NCBI RefSeq assembly: GCF_905171765.1
Contig: NC_053393.1
Location: 193,529,921 to 193,593,920, forward strand
Direction: 5' to 3'
Length of the DNA: 64,000 nucleotides
From: Bufo bufo
Taxonomy: Eukaryota > Chordata > Amphibia > Anura > Bufonidae
Position numbers and translations under genes: made by a program. This document shows, piece after piece, positions 61,581-64,000 of this stretch. The notes beneath the pieces were generated by a model. It did not search any database. It saw only the letters and a program-made list of their open reading frames with translations, and had not been told where the DNA came from. The first letter of the stretch is position 1. The number at the start of each line of letters is the position of its first letter.

Positions 61581-63140
61581 TACACTCGTGGCCAAAAGTT
61601 TTGAGAATTACATAAATATTGGAAATTGGAAAAGTTGCTGCTTAAGTTTTTATAATAGCAATTTGCATATACTCCAGAATGTTATGAAGAGTGATCAGAT
61701 GAATTGCATAGTCCTTCTTTGCCATGAAAATTAACTTAATCCCAAAAAAACATTTCCACTGCATTTCATTGCTGTCATTAAAGGACCTGCTGAGATCATT
61801 TCAGTAATCGTCTTGTTAACTCAGGTGAGAATGTTGACGAGCACAAGGCTGGAGATCATTATGTCAGGCTGATTGGGTTAAAATGGCAGACTTGACATGT
61901 TAAAAGGAGGGTGATGCTTGAAATCATTGTTCTTCCATTGTTAACCATGGTGACCTGCAAAGAAATGCGTGCAGCCACCATTGCGTTGCATAAAAATGGC
62001 TTCACAGGCAAGGATATTGTGGCTACTAAGATTGTACCTCAATCAAAAATTTATAGGATCATCAAGAACTTCAAGGAAAGAGGTTCAATTCTTATTAAGA
62101 AGGCTTCTGGGCGTCCAAGAAAGTCCAGCAAGAGCCAGGATCGTCTCCTAAAGAGGATTCAGCTGCGGGATCGGAGTGCCACCAGTGCAGAGCTTGCTCA
62201 GGAATGGCAGCAGGCAGGTGTGAGCGCATCTGCACGCACAGTGAGGCAAAGACTTTTGGAAGATGGCCTGGTGTCAAGAAGGGCAGCAAAGAAGCCACTT
62301 CTCTCCAAAAAAAACATCAGGGACAGATTGATCTTCTGCAGAAAGTATGGTGAATGGACTGCTGAGGACTGGGGCAAAGTCATATTCTCCGATGAAGCCT
62401 CTTTCCGATTGTTTGGGGCATCTGGAAAAAGGCTTGTCTGGAGAAGAAAAGGTGAGCGCTACCATCAGTCCTGTGTCATGCCAACAGTAAAGCATCCTGA
62501 GACCATTCATGTGTGGGGTTGCTTCTCATTCAAGGGAGTGGGCTCACTCACAATTTTGCCCAAAAACACAGCCATGAATAAAGAATGGTACCAAAACACC
62601 CTCCAACAGCAACTTCTTCCAACAATCCAACAACAGTTTGGTGAAGAACAATGCATTTTCCAGCACGATGGAGCACCGTGCCATAAGGCAAAAGTGATAA
62701 CTAAGTGGCTCGGGGACCAAAACGTTTACATTTTGGGTCCATGGCCTGGAAACTCCCCAGATCCTAATCCCATTGAGAACTTGTGGTCAATCCTCAAGAG
62801 GCGGGTGGACAAACAAAAACCCACTAATTCTGACAAACTCCAAGAAGTGATTATGAAAGAATGGGTTGCTATCAGTCAGGAATTGGCCCAGAAGTTGATT
62901 GAGAGCATGCCCAGTCGAATTGCAGAGGTCCTGAAAAAGAAGGGCCAACACTGCAAATACTGACTCTTTGCATAAATGTCATGTAATTGTCGATAAAAGC
63001 CTTTGAAAGTTTGAAGTGCGTGTAATTATATTTCACTACATCACAGAAACAACTGAAACAAAGATCTAAAAGCAGTTTAGCAGCAAACTTTGTGAAAACT
63101 AATATTTTTGTCATTCTCAAAACTTTTGGCCATGACTGTA
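61581..63140 (+). mobile_element. Tc1-type transposon with open transposase frame
   Basis: The ends are 'tacactcgtggccaaaagtt' and, inverted, 'tacagtcatggccaaaagtt', both continuing through 'ttgagaat' to 'aaatatt', so about 40 bp of inverted repeat with few mismatches. The TA target is included. 1.56 kb in all, with the coding frame intact. Confidence 0.9.
61947..62963 (+). CDS. Tc1-family transposase, full-length frame, DD35E spacing
   Basis: The open frame spans 61911-62963 (350 codons). I favour the Met at 61947 (MVTCKEMRAATIALH), which fits the usual Tc1 N-terminus; numbers here use the longer frame. Helix-turn-helix regions cover about 17-70 (IALHKNGFTGKDIVATKIV) and 76-125, with a GRPRKSSK linker that may act as an AT-hook. 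Catalytic residues are Asp161 (FSDEASFRLFG), Asp253 (FQHDGAPCHKAK) and Glu289 (WPGNSPDPNPIENLW). Thirty-five residues separate the last two, one more than in classic DD34E Tc1. It ends LKKKGQHCKY. No stop, frameshift or active-site loss is visible, so it may encode a working enzyme. Confidence 0.9.
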   Translation: MVTCKEMRAATIALHKNGFTGKDIVATKIVPQSKIYRIIKNFKERGSILIKKASGRPRKSSKSQDRLLKRIQLRDRSATSAELAQEWQQAGVSASARTVRQRLLEDGLVSRRAAKKPLLSKKNIRDRLIFCRKYGEWTAEDWGKVIFSDEASFRLFGASGKRLVWRRKGERYHQSCVMPTVKHPETIHVWGCFSFKGVGSLTILPKNTAMNKEWYQNTLQQQLLPTIQQQFGEEQCIFQHDGAPCHKAKVITKWLGDQNVYILGPWPGNSPDPNPIENLWSILKRRVDKQKPTNSDKLQEVIMKEWVAISQELAQKLIESMPSRIAEVLKKKGQHCKY

Positions 63141-63145
63141 GTATA

Positions 63146-63492
63146 TGGGGGTCATTTATTAAGACCAGCATTTTAGACGCTGGTCTTAATAAGCCTTTTA
63201 GCTGGAGTTGGATCTTCTCAAGTTATTTAGATGGGCTGGCCTCTACACAACTACAGTTTATTCACCGCCGGTCTAAATATAAAACAATATAAAACAAGCT
63301 GGCTTAAATTTAGACCACTTTCTACACCTAAAACAGGCATACAAAATGATTCCCCTCCCATACCACGCCCACTTTTTTAGACCTGCAGTGAGCGGGTAAA
63401 AGTCGCAGATTATGGCGCAAATAACCTTTAAGCCGCATCTGTGCAAGATATATGCCTAATATAGGTGTATTTCTGATAGTAAATGACCCCCT
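63146..63492. mobile_element. MITE with GGGGGTCATTTA termini
   Basis: The ends are 'gggggtcatttattaagacc' and 'gatagtaaatgaccccc'. Inner inverted phrases are 'accagcattttagac' and 'gctggtcttaataag'. About 347 bp. The target duplication is not clear (TAT is possible on both sides), so the superfamily is left open. Confidence 0.5.
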
Positions 63493-63578
63493 ATGTGTCT
63501 TCATTTCAGTATATATGCATTAAACTTAGTTCTGTTACTTTACTATACAGCAAGTTTAGTTCTGTTACCATGTCTATA

Positions 63579-64000
63579 TACACTCACCTAAAGAATTATT
63601 AGGAACACCATACTAATACGATGTTGGACCCCCTTTTGCCTTCAGAACTGCCTTAATTCTACGTGGCATTGATTCAACAAGGTGCTGATAGCATTCTTTC
63701 GAAATGTTGGCCCATATTGATAGGATAGCATCTTGCAGTTGATGGAGATTTGAGGGATGCACATCCAGGGCACGAAGCTCCCTTTCCACCACATCCCAAA
63801 GATGCTCTATTGGGTTGAGATCTGGTGACTGTGGGGGCCATTTTAGTACAGTGAACTCATTCAAGTTCAAGAAACCAATTTGAAATGATTCGAGCTTTGT
63901 GACATGGTGCATTATCCTGCTGGAAGTAGCCATCAGAGGATGGGTACATGGTGGTCATGAAGGGATGGACATGGTCAGAAACAATACTCACATCACTCAG
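63579..64000 (-). mobile_element. Tc1-type transposon, cut by the window end
   Basis: The left terminus is 'tacactcacctaaagaatta' followed by 'ttaggaacaccatactaata'. The transposase lies on the minus strand; the 5' part of the element is beyond 64000. Confidence 0.8.
63613..63933 (-). CDS. Tc1 transposase C-terminal part, partial
   Basis: The minus-strand frame ends KWPPQSPDLNPIEHLWDVVE, then LDVHPSNLHQLQDAILSIWA, CYQHLVESMPRRIKAVLKAK and GGPTSY. The catalytic Glu in NPIEH is present. Upstream, the minus-strand sequence 63900-64000 encodes the preceding core (a MAWTMSIPS-like area) in another frame, so a shift near 63900 is likely, and the first two Asp positions are not both visible. The start at 63933 is an internal Met. 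Confidence 0.75.
   Translation of the reverse strand: MATSSRIMHHVTKLESFQIGFLNLNEFTVLKWPPQSPDLNPIEHLWDVVERELRALDVHPSNLHQLQDAILSIWANISKECYQHLVESMPRRIKAVLKAKGGPTSY

Overview
This is vertebrate, almost certainly anuran amphibian, genomic DNA. It holds no gene I can assign to the host. Nearly all recognisable coding sequence belongs to transposable elements: Ty3/Gypsy chromoviruses, CR1-like and L1-like LINEs, Penelope-like elements (PLEs), a class I-like endogenous retrovirus, Tc1 transposons, and PIF/Harbinger-, hAT- and T2/Kolobok-type non-autonomous elements. The TTAA-bounded T2-like MITEs, the long non-coding TTAA elements and the chromodomain Gypsy elements are typical of frogs and toads. 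No bacterial-style genes, CRISPR arrays or operons are present.

Layout. 1-3.3 kb: mostly unassigned sequence with an inverted repeat, one weak exon candidate and two Harbinger-type MITEs. 3.35-11.3 kb: two 5'-truncated Gypsy copies joined head to head, the left one split by a CR1 LINE. 11.4-14.3 kb: a Tc1 element inside another Tc1 element. 14.4-19.3 kb: MITEs, an unidentified dispersed repeat and a broken Tc1. 19.3-27.1 kb: long TTAA-bounded non-coding elements, two of them splitting a minus-strand PLE. 28.4-29.9 kb: a Tc1 remnant, a Harbinger MITE and the 3' part of an L1. 29.9-41.3 kb: an 11.4-kb TTAA-bounded complex inserted into that L1. It has tandem arrays of about 395 and 354 bp, strings of hairpins, two palindromic MITEs in one TTAA, and a PLE with an inverted arm. 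41.3-45.3 kb: the rest of the L1, a CR1 fragment and an inverted copy of the TTAA element. 45.3-59.9 kb: a minus-strand endogenous retrovirus, interrupted by a complete Gypsy element (46022-51610, duplication GCGTG), a hAT-like element (52073-53719, duplication TCCCTAGT) and a Harbinger MITE. A CR1 copy lies against its 5' LTR. 61.6-63.1 kb: a Tc1 element with an open 350-codon transposase frame. 63.6 kb to the end: the 3' part of another Tc1.

The region reads as stacked insertions. Several are dated relative to each other by target-site duplications or by empty sites visible in paralogous copies within the window. The most unusual structure is the non-coding TTAA family: a start module, then variable numbers of 395-bp and 354-bp units, then a terminal string of perfect hairpins. 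Coordinates are hand-counted and most repeat edges are good to a few bases only. Family names rest on motifs and target sites, not on database searches.
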